Position numbers and translations under genes: made by a program. The notes under the pieces are model-generated. The model was not told where the DNA came from and searched no databases. It saw only the letters and a list, made by a program, of their open reading frames with translations. Positions 36,387 through 44,436 of a stretch of DNA of 64,000 bases are shown here, one piece after another (position 1 is the first letter of the stretch; each line of letters starts with the position of its first letter). The DNA lies in NCBI GenBank assembly GCA_934102335.1, contig CAKOSP010000004.1, positions 1 through 64,000 of the forward strand, read 5' to 3'. The DNA comes from an uncultured Bacilli bacterium (GTDB taxonomy: Bacteria > Bacillota_I > Bacilli_A > RF39 > UBA660).

Positions 36387-36909
36387 TTGTATTAATAATG
36401 CCGAATTTTCCATCTTTTCGTTTGTAAAGTACTGAGACACAATCTTCTTCAATATTTTTAAAGATAAAAAAGTCATGTCCCAATAGTTGCATTTGAAGAA
36501 TTGCTTCTTCTTCATTCATAGGTTTTGTATCTAATTGTTTTCTTTTAACAATCGGAAGTTCTTCTTCATCTTCATTAGTTTCAAAATCAAGATTCATTTC
36601 GAAATTCACAACATTTTTATATTTATTATTCAATTTTGCTTTATTTTTAGATATTTGTCTTTCTAGTTTATCAGTTACTAAATCAATAGCACTATACAAG
36701 TCATTGCTTGATTGTTCTGCTCTAATAACAAATTTAGAAGTTGGAACCGTTACTTCAATAGATTGTTGATCGTTTTTAACATGAATTTTTACTTGTGCAG
36801 TAATTTCATCATTATCAAAATATTTTTCTAATCTACGAAGTTTTTCTTCAATATAATCCTTTATAGCCTCCGTAACTTCAATTTTTTCTCCTCGAATGTT
36901 TATTTTCAA
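36382..36909 (-). CDS. hpf: Ribosome hibernation promoting factor, long form
   Basis: The N-terminal domain (KINIRGEKIEVTEAIKDYIE) binds the decoding site. After a linker the C-terminal dimerisation domain follows (KPMNEEEAILQMQLLGHDFF), the pair that makes 100S ribosomes in stationary phase. The family normally starts MK(Y/F)NIRGE. TTG at 36909 gives exactly that (175 aa) with GGTGAT 4 nt upstream, while the ATG at 36921 has no usable binding site. I therefore propose a TTG start. Confidence 0.92.
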   Translation of the reverse strand: MKINIRGEKIEVTEAIKDYIEEKLRRLEKYFDNDEITAQVKIHVKNDQQSIEVTVPTSKFVIRAEQSSNDLYSAIDLVTDKLERQISKNKAKLNNKYKNVVNFEMNLDFETNEDEEELPIVKRKQLDTKPMNEEEAILQMQLLGHDFFIFKNIEEDCVSVLYKRKDGKFGIINTK

Positions 36910-36972
36910 TATTATCACCATCCTATAAATATTATAACATCTATTTAACTTAAAAACTAGTATTGTTAAATT

Positions 36973-36994
36973 AAAAAATGCCTTTAGGCATTTT
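36973..36994 (-). terminator. Terminator of the cold-shock gene
   Basis: AAAATGCC (36975-36982), loop TTTA and GGCATTTT (36987-36994), then a T-tract on the minus strand. The stem begins within the stop codon. Confidence 0.85.
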
Positions 36995-37211
36995 AGATTA
37001 ATACTTCGTTTTTGCTTGTTTGCATGACATCAACAGCTTGCAGTCCTTTTGAAGTTTCTATTAATTTAAATTCAACTAAATCACCTTCACCAAGGGTCTT
37101 GTAACCATCTTTTTTTATTGCGGAATAATGTACGAATATATCATCTAAATTTTCATATTTAATAAATCCATATCCTTTTTCATTATTGAACCACTTAACA
37201 GTTCCAACCAT
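36993..37211 (-). CDS. csp: Cold-shock domain protein
   Basis: Seventy-two residues with RNP-1 (KGYGFIKY) and RNP-2-like (DDIFVHYSAI) motifs and the starting GTVKWFNNEKG. This is a single-stranded nucleic-acid chaperone. GAGGTG lies upstream of the ATG. About 210 nt of non-coding DNA precede the gene, enough for the long leader common in cold-shock genes; I see no obvious structure in it. Confidence 0.93.
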   Translation of the reverse strand: MVGTVKWFNNEKGYGFIKYENLDDIFVHYSAIKKDGYKTLGEGDLVEFKLIETSKGLQAVDVMQTSKNEVLI

Positions 37212-37423
37212 AATTCACACCTCTTTTCTTCAATAGTAACTTATCACACTAGCATTAGATTGTTCAACACTTTTCGTAAGCCAAAATTCGACATTTCCTT
37301 GTGACGTTTATATCATAACAAATAATTACTATTAAAAAACGAATTGTGCTTTGAAGTATCTTGAATTTGTTCCAATGGTAAATATTGCTTATAGTAAACT
37401 AACTTTTTTGCTTTTAAGACAAT

Positions 37424-38131
37424 TTAGACATCTATTTCGGATTTATGAGTTTTACACAAATAAGGAATTGTTAATCCAGTATCAAAGGTTATTGTACTAT
37501 CTTTCCAATTATATTCCTGAACTCGCTGTTTATTTACTATACAACACCGATGTACTTGAATAAATCTAGAATCAAGCATATTTAGTATTTCGTCTATGCT
37601 TAAGGATATATAGTTTTGAGAATTTTCAGTTACTAGCAAAAGTTTTCTTTCTTTTTTATCCCTTACTATATATAAAATCTTTTTATAATATATTTTTAAA
37701 TCTGAAGTTCTATTTTTATATGAAAAAACATTGTTATCAAATTTTTTACTAATAATTTTTTTAAGAGCTTTTTCTACTCTTTGTTCCATATCATTAAACT
37801 TTTCAATAAATTCATATACGTTTGGTATATTTCTATGAACTATTTCAAACATTTTATCATGATTAGTAATAAAAATAATTTCACTATTCCAATCGTCTTC
37901 TTTAATTTTTTTAGCAATACTTATTCCAGAAATGGATGAAGATAAATTAATATCTAAAATATATATTTTAGCTAAATCAGTATTTTTAATTTCTGATTCT
38001 AAATACTCATCATAATTATAATAATCTTTTATATTAATTGTTGTATCGTATTGAATGCCTATTTTACTAACTATACTCTTAATTTTGTTGTGATATTTTT
38101 GTTCATCATCAACTATAACAATATCTATCAT
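37424..38131 (-). CDS. LytTR-type response regulator (orphan)
   Basis: An N-terminal receiver domain has the acidic pair VIVDDE, phospho-acceptor Asp in IYILDINL and IIFITNHD. A C-terminal LytTR DNA-binding domain follows, with YYKKILYIVRDKKERKLLL and FIQVHRCCIVNKQRV. This is the AgrA/VirR type, which binds direct repeats about two helix turns apart. I choose ATG 38131 (AAGGAG upstream; 235 aa). No histidine kinase or peptide-pheromone genes are adjacent. Its targets are unknown; the 21-bp direct repeats at 30.4-33.7 kb are candidates. Confidence 0.85.
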   Translation of the reverse strand: MIDIVIVDDEQKYHNKIKSIVSKIGIQYDTTINIKDYYNYDEYLESEIKNTDLAKIYILDINLSSSISGISIAKKIKEDDWNSEIIFITNHDKMFEIVHRNIPNVYEFIEKFNDMEQRVEKALKKIISKKFDNNVFSYKNRTSDLKIYYKKILYIVRDKKERKLLLVTENSQNYISLSIDEILNMLDSRFIQVHRCCIVNKQRVQEYNWKDSTITFDTGLTIPYLCKTHKSEIDV

Positions 38132-38210
38132 ATTTCTCCTTAGCAACATAGTGTGCTAATAGCAAAATATAACATTTTGAAAAATTAATCAAGTATTAAA
38201 AGAGTTATGT

Positions 38211-38801
38211 TCAATTCGTATTTACTAGCAGTATATAAGTTTCTGGGTTCTCTGTCATGAAAACATGGGATTTAGATGAAACCTTTTCACAATATTCTTC
38301 TTTACAGTTATTTCCGTAAATTATAATGTCCTTTTTAGTATTTAAAACACTTTTTATATATTTAATAAGATCACGCTCATTTAAAAAAAAGTTTTTTTCG
38401 ATAAACTTTAAAGTTGGTTCTTTGTATATGTTGTTATAGTATAAGCAAATATATTCTTTATTAAAAGAAATATAGTCGTACTTTTCTAAATTTAAAACTT
38501 CTGATTCTTTTTGGGTATTCACAATTTTAAAATTTAATTTTTCTAAACAATCTTTTAAAGTATTTATATCTTCCTTTGTATAATTATCGTTAATGATGAT
38601 TGATAAATTTTGATTAACAAAAATATTTATTAATTTTTTTTTAGAAAGTAAACTATTTGTTTCGTGTATAAATTTTTTGGAATCGGCAACTTTACCATAC
38701 TTTAAAACGTCTTTACTGTAAATAATTTTATATAATTTTTCAGATGGCATCTTTTTATAGTAACAGACGTTATCAACTAAAAATAATTTGTTAGTATTCA
38801 T
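38211..38801 (-). CDS. Unknown protein, possibly a decayed MreB/Mbl-type actin-like protein
   Basis: No motif search-grade match is visible. Yet the order of segments follows MreB/Mbl. DVLKYGKVADSKKFI recalls the IRPLKDGVIADFEVT region. LSIIINDNYTKEDINTLKDC recalls PRMLICCPTNITSVEQKA. The end, DIIIYGNN then HVFMTENPETYILLVNT, recalls VIITGGGALL then VLVAENPMDCVAIGT. The nucleotide-binding glycines are missing and the length is 196 aa against ~330. In B. subtilis mbl lies two genes after spoIIQ; this gene directly follows spoIIQ. The homology is inferred, not shown. Confidence 0.35.
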   Translation of the reverse strand: MNTNKLFLVDNVCYYKKMPSEKLYKIIYSKDVLKYGKVADSKKFIHETNSLLSKKKLINIFVNQNLSIIINDNYTKEDINTLKDCLEKLNFKIVNTQKESEVLNLEKYDYISFNKEYICLYYNNIYKEPTLKFIEKNFFLNERDLIKYIKSVLNTKKDIIIYGNNCKEEYCEKVSSKSHVFMTENPETYILLVNTN

Positions 38802-38819
38802 TGTATAAAAGAAATACTC

Positions 38820-39455
38820 TTAATCTTTATTAAGAGTATTTGCATCTGTTTTATAAAATTCTTCTGGATCCATGGTTTTTCCCTTATAATATACTTCGAA
38901 TAAAAGTGATGTACCTTCATTGTTAATCTTATTTGTTCCGCTTGTGGCTATTTCATCTCCAGCTTTTACTTGGTCATTTACATTAACTTTTATATTATCT
39001 AGAGAATAATAAAATGTTGATAAATTGTTACTATGTTTAATTTCAATAACTTTACCTAAGAACTCATCATCTTTGATATTTGTAACTGTTCCATCTAATA
39101 CTGCTAGTACTGAAAAAGCGTCATTTGCTCCATATAATATTCCTGTATTTTCTAAGTAAGTATTTTCATATTGTATTAAAGATTTTTGTTGAACTTGTTC
39201 TTCATCATCTTTACTATAATAATCTCTTATAATAGTTACATTTTCGCTATTATATGGTTCTGTGGGCATTACTTTATCACTAGTGTTACTCATAACAGGT
39301 TCTGATTCTTCAATTATAGTACTTACAGTCCTTGTTGGCGTTTCTGGTTTAGTGTTTAACCTTTCATTCATAAATCCTATACCTATAAATATTGCTCCAA
39401 TTATCATTAAATATAAACTGGGTAAAACAAATGCTTTTAATTTCCTTTTTTTCAT
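38820..39455 (-). CDS. spoIIQ: SpoIIQ-like LytM (M23) domain membrane protein
   Basis: One transmembrane helix (about 9-27), an extracellular linker and a LytM domain (ALDGTVTNIKDDEFLGKVIE, VKAGDEIATSG, LLFEVYYKGKTMDPEEFY). The zinc-binding HLHFE has become SLLFEV, so the peptidase is inactive, as in B. subtilis SpoIIQ. SpoIIQ sits in the forespore membrane and pairs with SpoIIIAH during engulfment. It follows spoIID, as in Bacillus. AGGATGGTGA precedes the ATG. Confidence 0.8.
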   Translation of the reverse strand: MKKRKLKAFVLPSLYLMIIGAIFIGIGFMNERLNTKPETPTRTVSTIIEESEPVMSNTSDKVMPTEPYNSENVTIIRDYYSKDDEEQVQQKSLIQYENTYLENTGILYGANDAFSVLAVLDGTVTNIKDDEFLGKVIEIKHSNNLSTFYYSLDNIKVNVNDQVKAGDEIATSGTNKINNEGTSLLFEVYYKGKTMDPEEFYKTDANTLNKD

Positions 39456-39474
39456 TAATTCACCATCCTATTTA

Positions 39475-39503
39475 AAGTATGGTGTGATTTTATTTAATTA
39501 TAC
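39475..39503 (-). promoter_or_regulatory. Candidate forespore-sigma promoter of spoIIQ
   Basis: Minus-strand GTATA (39499-39503), 17 bp, CATACTT (39475-39481) matches the SigF/SigG pattern in 11 of 12 positions. It overlaps the end of spoIID. B. subtilis spoIIQ is under SigF control. Confidence 0.35.
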
Positions 39504-40403
39504 ATTTAAATTTTCAATATTAATATTTTGATAATAATATTTTAAAATCTGGTCATATGTATAACCTTGTTTAGCCATTTCATTGGCACCATTTTGGCTC
39601 ATACCAACACCATGGCCATATCCTCTAGTGGTAATTTTTATGTTTTCATTAATATCAATATCAAAATCTGTAGATCTTAAATTTAACAATTTTCTTATTG
39701 TAGTTCCAGCAAATAAAATGTTATTAACTTTTAAGTTATCAACATGATTTGTAGAATTTCTATTAATATCACTAATAATAATTTGGTTACAGTCTATGTT
39801 TAAAAGTTCACAAAATTCTGTCTTTTTGATTTCTTTTATAACTTCATAGTTTTTATTAGTAGTGTCCCATGGAGAATCTACGGATTTTAAATAAGATTTG
39901 TCTTCTTGAAATACTGATATAGCATTTTCAGTTTTACCATTACTTAATGAAAAATAATAAGCACATATTACACTATCATTATTTTTCATGACTAAATCAT
40001 TAGTTTGAATTACGGCCTCTTTTATCTTGTTATAATAAAAATCATAATTATTTTGCCATTTAGTTTTCATTTGTTCTTCGGTATTGTAAGCTTGATCATT
40101 TATATTTGCTACTAAATCGTAATCTGTATTGTTATTATTTTTTTTATACATTGCATATGTTCTTGAAGCAATAGCTTGTGCTTTTAAGGCCTCTATTTCA
40201 AATGATGCAGGCATTTCCGCTGCTACTACACCAATAATATATTGATTTAATGGTATATCACTTATTTCACCATTATTATTGAGCTTTATAGTTAATTCAG
40301 TTTTTTGTTCAGGCAAAAAAAATGTGTTTTTTTCTTTAAAACACATTTTCGTATATATTAACGCTAAAATTAGTATTATTAAAATTAATATTTTATTTTT
40401 CAT
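39498..40403 (-). CDS. spoIID: Stage II sporulation protein D (peptidoglycan lytic transglycosylase)
   Basis: An N-terminal membrane anchor is followed by the SpoIID domain: LNQYIIGVVAAEMPASFEIE, ALKAQAIASRTYAMYK, YYFSLSNGKTENA and GYGHGVGMSQNGANEMA. It cleaves glycan strands during engulfment together with SpoIIP and SpoIIM. The catalytic Glu of AEMPASFE is present. It is 301 aa, close to the usual length. It sits between the DUF1146 gene and spoIIQ, the Bacillus order without murA between them. Confidence 0.93.
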   Translation of the reverse strand: MKNKILILIILILALIYTKMCFKEKNTFFLPEQKTELTIKLNNNGEISDIPLNQYIIGVVAAEMPASFEIEALKAQAIASRTYAMYKKNNNNTDYDLVANINDQAYNTEEQMKTKWQNNYDFYYNKIKEAVIQTNDLVMKNNDSVICAYYFSLSNGKTENAISVFQEDKSYLKSVDSPWDTTNKNYEVIKEIKKTEFCELLNIDCNQIIISDINRNSTNHVDNLKVNNILFAGTTIRKLLNLRSTDFDIDINENIKITTRGYGHGVGMSQNGANEMAKQGYTYDQILKYYYQNINIENLNV

Positions 40404-40404
40404 A

Positions 40405-40593
40405 TTATCCTATTGAATTAATAAAATCCCATATAAAATTTGTAGATAAATAACCAAGTGATAACGCAAGTAACATCACTAATACTCTGGCCTCTATTTT
40501 TTTGTTTTTTAAAATTAAGGGATTAAAATTAACTCCTGATAAAGCATATACACTTAAGGATGTAAGTATGACATATAAATATATTTTAACCAT
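40405..40593 (-). CDS. DUF1146 (YwzB-like) small membrane protein
   Basis: Sixty-two residues with two helices; ARVLVMLLALSLGYLSTNFI matches the YwzB/DUF1146 pattern. The function is unknown. It overlaps the rpiB stop by 1 nt (TAATG) and precedes spoIID. In B. subtilis ywzB also lies just ahead of murAA-ywmB-spoIID, which supports the call. Confidence 0.75.
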   Translation of the reverse strand: MVKIYLYVILTSLSVYALSGVNFNPLILKNKKIEARVLVMLLALSLGYLSTNFIWDFINSIG

Positions 40594-41036
40594 TAAAGTT
40601 CCCCATTTTCATATGCAATAATCTTATTTACTCTTCTTAAGTGACGTTCTTCATTAGGATCTTTTGTATTAATAAATGTATCGATAATTTCTTTGGCTAT
40701 ATTTATATCTAAATTAGCTCCAAAAGTTATTATATTAGCACCATTATGATTCTTAGCTTTAAATGCATCATCTTTGTTAACTACCCTAGCTGCTCTTATT
40801 CCTTTTACTTTGTTTGCAGCTATACTCATACCAATTCCATTACCGCAAATTAAAACACCTAAGCATTTTTGTTCAACAACCAATTGGCAAAGTTTAAAGG
40901 CAAAATCAGGATAATCATCTGTTTCAAAATTATTAATTCCTATTTCACTTACTTCTATACCATTATTTTCTAAATAATCTATTAATTCTTGTTTTATTTT
41001 TACTCCATTATGATCTGAGGCTATAAAAATTTTCAT
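40593..41036 (-). CDS. rpiB: Ribose-5-phosphate isomerase B
   Basis: RpiB interconverts ribose-5-P and ribulose-5-P. The family start MKIFIASDHNGVKIK is present, as are the catalytic Cys in LICGNGIGMSIAANK, AARVVNKDDAFKAKNHNGAN and the C-terminal EERHLRRV. Length is 147 aa. AAGGAG lies upstream of the ATG. It begins the unit rpiB-DUF1146-spoIID-spoIIQ. Confidence 0.94.
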   Translation of the reverse strand: MKIFIASDHNGVKIKQELIDYLENNGIEVSEIGINNFETDDYPDFAFKLCQLVVEQKCLGVLICGNGIGMSIAANKVKGIRAARVVNKDDAFKAKNHNGANIITFGANLDINIAKEIIDTFINTKDPNEERHLRRVNKIIAYENGEL

Positions 41037-41079
41037 TTAATCATCTCTCCTTAATATAAGTATACTATATTTTTGGAAT

Positions 41080-41103
41080 AAAAAAAGCAGAAAATTATTC
41101 TGC
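41080..41103 (-). terminator. Terminator of rpmE, enclosing its stop codon
   Basis: GCAGAA (41087-41092), loop AATTA and TTCTGC (41098-41103), then T7 on the minus strand. The stop TAA (41095-41097) lies in the loop. Confidence 0.8.
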
Positions 41104-41313
41104 CTTTTGATCTTTACTTAATCCATATTTACGATTAAATTTTTCAATATTTCCAGTTTTCTTTACTTTTGCTTGGCTTCCTGTATAGAATGGATGACAT
41201 TCACTGCATACTTCAACAAAAATGTTTTCTTTTGTTGAACGAGTTTTAAATGTTGCTCCACATGCACATGTTACAGTAGCTTCTTTAACATCTGGATGAA
41301 TATTTGCTTTCAT
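41095..41313 (-). CDS. rpmE: 50S ribosomal protein L31 (zinc form)
   Basis: The 72 residues begin MKANIHPDVKEATVTCACGA. The four zinc ligands CAC and CSEC are present, so this is the C+ form. FYTGSQ and FNRKYG are further family marks. GGAAGGAG precedes the ATG. Confidence 0.96.
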   Translation of the reverse strand: MKANIHPDVKEATVTCACGATFKTRSTKENIFVEVCSECHPFYTGSQAKVKKTGNIEKFNRKYGLSKDQKAE

Positions 41314-41331
41314 TGATACTCTCCTTCCGCC

Positions 41332-41349
41332 ATACCAAGTTCATGGTAT
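41332..41349 (-). promoter_or_regulatory. Hairpin in the rpmE leader
   Basis: ATACCA (41332-41337) pairs with TGGTAT (41344-41349) in the short leader between the promoter and the rpmE binding site. Leaders of L31 genes in Firmicutes often carry an autoregulatory structure bound by L31; this could be a small example. Confidence 0.35.
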
Positions 41350-41368
41350 AGATTTGTTTGTCTAATGT

Positions 41369-41396
41369 ATTATAACATATTTTTAATAGTTATCAA
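41369..41396 (-). promoter_or_regulatory. Promoter of rpmE
   Basis: Minus-strand TTGATA (41391-41396), 16 bp, TATAAT (41369-41374). The -35 box lies inside the end of the SGNH-like gene. Confidence 0.65.
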
Positions 41397-41970
41397 TGAT
41401 TTTTTGAAATATTTTACGTTGAACTTCTTCATTATTTATATTTTCTTTTCCAATATCTGATATATCTACGTAATTTACTTTATATTTGTAAGATATTTTT
41501 TCTAACCAATTATTTATATCTTTAATTTTAGGATTATTGCCACTTAAACCAATAATATAAACTTTATCTTTTTTTAATTGCGCAATACTTCTTACAAGTT
41601 TATCCATATTATATATATAAAGATTAATGTTGCCACCATTTTCTAATTCATCCATTCCAATAAATAAAATTATAATATCAGATGATGAAATAGCTTGTTT
41701 AATTGTTGTTTTATTATTAAATTCATTTTTGTTTATTACTTGTATTAGTTCTTCTGTTTTAATATTGTCTATAGCATATTCTAAATTATAGTTTTCTAAT
41801 TTATTGATACTTGAAAAATGTTTTTTCAAATACATATTGTACCCCATTTTAGAGTAAGAATCACCAAGACTAATAATGTTTATTTTATCATTTTGCAAAC
41901 TTAGATAAATTAATATTGAAAGAATCATACCAATTAATATTATTATAAATAAAATATATTTTCTTTTCAT
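41383..41970 (-). CDS. Membrane-anchored SGNH/GDSL-like hydrolase
   Basis: One N-terminal helix (about 6-25) precedes an SGNH-like domain: NIISLGDSYSKMGYN holds the nucleophile block, IILFIGMDELENG the Gly/Asn-type block, and VYIIGLSGNNP follows. No clear DxxH block V is visible, so activity is uncertain. It resembles small anchored esterases that deacetylate surface polymers. ATG 41970 follows GGAGTG (195 aa). It comes after murA and its terminator. Confidence 0.55.
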   Translation of the reverse strand: MKRKYILFIIILIGMILSILIYLSLQNDKINIISLGDSYSKMGYNMYLKKHFSSINKLENYNLEYAIDNIKTEELIQVINKNEFNNKTTIKQAISSSDIIILFIGMDELENGGNINLYIYNMDKLVRSIAQLKKDKVYIIGLSGNNPKIKDINNWLEKISYKYKVNYVDISDIGKENINNEEVQRKIFQKIIDNY

Positions 41971-41981
41971 ATTCACTCCAA

Positions 41982-42009
41982 AATAAAAAAATGTAGATTT
42001 CTCTACATT
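41982..42009 (-). terminator. Terminator of murA
   Basis: ATGTAGA (41991-41997), loop TTTC and TCTACAT (42002-42008), then T7 on the minus strand. The stem starts within the murA stop codon. Confidence 0.85.
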
Positions 42010-43270
42010 ATATTTCTATTATATTAATTTTAGCACCTACTTTAGATAACTTTTGGATGATTCTTTCATAACCTCTTAATATATGATCCGCATCTGAAAT
42101 TCTAGTTTCTCCCTTAGCAATAAGTCCAGCTAATACCAAAGCTGCACCACCTCTTAAATCAGTAGCGGTAATATCCGCTCCAATAAGATTTACTGGGCCT
42201 TTAATTTCAGCATGGGTGTTATCTAAAACTTTTATATCTGCCCCTACTTTTATTAATTGTTTTACGTGCATCATTCGATTTTCAAAAATAGTTTCATCAA
42301 AATATGATATGCCTTCAGCTTGGGTTAATAAAACTTGGATAGGCTGGCCTAAATCAGTTGGAAAACCTGGATAAACTAAAGTCTTAACATTTACTGGTTT
42401 TATATGATCACATTTGCTTATATATATTTTGTCTTGATCTAATTTGTATTTTACGTTCATCTCTGTTAACTTATTTAATAATGCTTCTAAATGTTTAGGA
42501 ACTACTCCTTCAATACAAAGGTTGTCACCAATTAAAGCTCCTATAATGACATATGTTCCTGCTTCTATTCTATCTGGTATAACTGTAATATCGTGAGGAT
42601 GTAGCTTTGGCACTCCTTCTATAACTATAGTACTACTACCTGCACCAGTAATTTTAGCTCCCATGCTGTTTAAAAATTCGGCAATGTTAACTATTTCTGG
42701 TTCTCTTGCAGCATTCGTAATAGTGGTAATTCCTTCAGCTAGTACTGAGGCTAGTAATATGTTAATTGTAGCTCCAACTGAGGCAAAATCAAGATTTATT
42801 GGAGCACCAATTAGTTTTTCAGCATCTAAGATATATTTATCTTTATCTTTGGTTATTGTCGCTCCGAGAGCTTCAAATCCTTTTAAATGTAAATTTATTG
42901 GTCTACTTCCTATATTGCATCCACCAGGTAAATAAACTTCCGCATGTTTAAATCTTCCTAATAAAGCCCCCATAAAATAATATGATGCTCTAAGTGATCT
43001 ACTTAAATTATCAGGTATTGTGGCATTTTGTAAATTAGTTGTATTTACAATTAATTCGCTAGGGTTATGGCCATTTTCCACCTTTGTCCCTAATAAATTC
43101 ATAATTTGTATTAACGCGTCTTTATCTGAAATATTTGGAACATTATTTATCTTAATTGTTCCTTGTGATAATAAACAAGCTGGGATTAGTGCAACAACAT
43201 TGTTTTTTGCACCACCAATTTTAATGTTTCCTGAAAGTGTGTTACCACCTTCTATAATAATTTGCTTCAT
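42008..43270 (-). CDS. murA: UDP-N-acetylglucosamine 1-carboxyvinyltransferase
   Basis: First committed step of peptidoglycan synthesis: enolpyruvyl transfer from PEP to UDP-GlcNAc. The start GGNTLSGNIKIGGAKNN, the substrate loop with active-site Cys in LPGGCNIGSRPI (Cys is the fosfomycin target), and PGFPTDLGQPIQ, RMMHVKQL and TDLRGGAALVLAG are present. It is 420 aa. GGAGGAG precedes the ATG. Confidence 0.96.
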   Translation of the reverse strand: MKQIIIEGGNTLSGNIKIGGAKNNVVALIPACLLSQGTIKINNVPNISDKDALIQIMNLLGTKVENGHNPSELIVNTTNLQNATIPDNLSRSLRASYYFMGALLGRFKHAEVYLPGGCNIGSRPINLHLKGFEALGATITKDKDKYILDAEKLIGAPINLDFASVGATINILLASVLAEGITTITNAAREPEIVNIAEFLNSMGAKITGAGSSTIVIEGVPKLHPHDITVIPDRIEAGTYVIIGALIGDNLCIEGVVPKHLEALLNKLTEMNVKYKLDQDKIYISKCDHIKPVNVKTLVYPGFPTDLGQPIQVLLTQAEGISYFDETIFENRMMHVKQLIKVGADIKVLDNTHAEIKGPVNLIGADITATDLRGGAALVLAGLIAKGETRISDADHILRGYERIIQKLSKVGAKINIIEI

Positions 43271-43331
43271 ATACTTCTCCTCCAGCTATCATCTTAACTA
43301 TATTAGTTTTTCGCTAATTTGTCAAACGTAA

Positions 43332-43865
43332 CTACTTTAATATATGTATAATGCCTAGGAAAAGCAACAGTAAAATTCCGACAATTTTAAAATTTTTTTC
43401 AAACAAATTTGATAGATACTTACTTAAAAATACTCCGCTTAATGTAATTAGGGAACTACAAATAGAAAACACTACACCACATAAAAGTATATTATATTGA
43501 TTTACATACAATGCCATGCCTAATGAAAAACTATCTAAACTAACACTAATGGCAATACTGATGATTGTAAATAAAGAAAGACTTTTAGCTTGGCGATTTT
43601 CTTTTAAATTAAAAATTGATATTACACCTATAAATAATAAAACTATTCCCATAAAAACATTGGTATTAAAAGTAACTATTTTTTCTATTTTAGAAGCTAA
43701 AAATCCACCACATAAGGGCATAATAAGATGAAATATGCCAACAACGGCACATAATACAAGTTCTTTTTTCTTATTATTTATTTGCCAACCGATGTTTAGA
43801 GCTACAGAAAAAGCATCAATAGATAAAATAATTCCTAATAAAAATATATATAATAATTTAATCAT
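43332..43865 (-). CDS. mntP: MntP/YtaF-type cation efflux membrane protein
   Basis: Six predicted helices in two similar halves, each with an acidic signature: GIILSIDAFSVALNIG and ISIAISVSLDSFSLGMAL. This is the MntP (DUF204) family, which exports Mn2+; the related YtaF branch is sporulation-linked. Its place directly after spoIIR matches mntP (ywlD) in B. subtilis. The binding site is poor. Confidence 0.75.
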   Translation of the reverse strand: MIKLLYIFLLGIILSIDAFSVALNIGWQINNKKKELVLCAVVGIFHLIMPLCGGFLASKIEKIVTFNTNVFMGIVLLFIGVISIFNLKENRQAKSLSLFTIISIAISVSLDSFSLGMALYVNQYNILLCGVVFSICSSLITLSGVFLSKYLSNLFEKNFKIVGILLLLFLGIIHILK

Positions 43866-43879
43866 AGTTTATTTTATTA

Positions 43880-44392
43880 TTAATTGTATTTATTTAGAAT
43901 TTTATTTATATAAAAATCATATTTAACTTCTGATAAATTATTTTTTTCAGCCTCAATTAAACAAAGAGGAGGAAATAAAACACACCACCAGTTGTCTCCT
44001 AAACCATTACCTAAAGTTATTACAAGTGATTCATATTTCCCTGCTTCATATGTATTTCCATTATACTCTTTTTGGGGAAATTCATTTAATCCGAAGTTTA
44101 TTTTGTATGGTATGTTATAACCATCAAGTTTATTTTTAATAGTTTTTAGATTGGAGTTTATATATTGACGGGTTGTGTTAATATCGGTTGAGTTTTGCTC
44201 AATAGTCTTTAATTCTTTTAATAAATCATTACGAATATTTAACTTTAAAGCTTGATCCTTTGCCTCATTTGATGAAGCTATAATTCTAAAACGAATTGAA
44301 TCTTTGGGTATTTTTAAATTATTTGAGTTTTCTTTTTGAAATAATAGACAAATTACTGTTAAACAAAATAAAAAAAATATAAATTTTTTCAT
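43880..44392 (-). CDS. spoIIR: Stage II sporulation protein R
   Basis: A signal peptide is followed by the SpoIIR domain: IPKDSIRFRIIASSNEAKDQ, ALKLNIRNDLL, NGNTYEAGKYESLVITLGNG and GDNWWCVLFPPLC. SpoIIR is made in the forespore and secreted to activate SpoIIGA, which processes pro-SigE. I choose ATG 44392 (170 aa), preceded by AGGTGAG. It sits between prmC and mntP, as in Bacillus. Confidence 0.95.
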   Translation of the reverse strand: MKKFIFFLFCLTVICLLFQKENSNNLKIPKDSIRFRIIASSNEAKDQALKLNIRNDLLKELKTIEQNSTDINTTRQYINSNLKTIKNKLDGYNIPYKINFGLNEFPQKEYNGNTYEAGKYESLVITLGNGLGDNWWCVLFPPLCLIEAEKNNLSEVKYDFYINKILNKYN

Positions 44393-44407
44393 TATCTCAC
44401 CTACATT

Positions 44408-44436
44408 AATAATGTTATAATTCATATTTTTTATTC
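44408..44436 (-). promoter_or_regulatory. Candidate forespore-sigma promoter of spoIIR
   Basis: Minus-strand GAATA (44432-44436), 17 bp, CATTATT (44408-44414) fits the SigF/SigG pattern except for the last base. It overlaps the end of prmC. B. subtilis spoIIR depends on SigF. Confidence 0.3.

Noticed and set aside
37351..37563. 70-residue plus-strand ORF before the LytTR gene
   Set aside because: Antisense to the end of the response regulator and lacking a binding site. The remaining gap 37,212-37,423 shows no clear feature.
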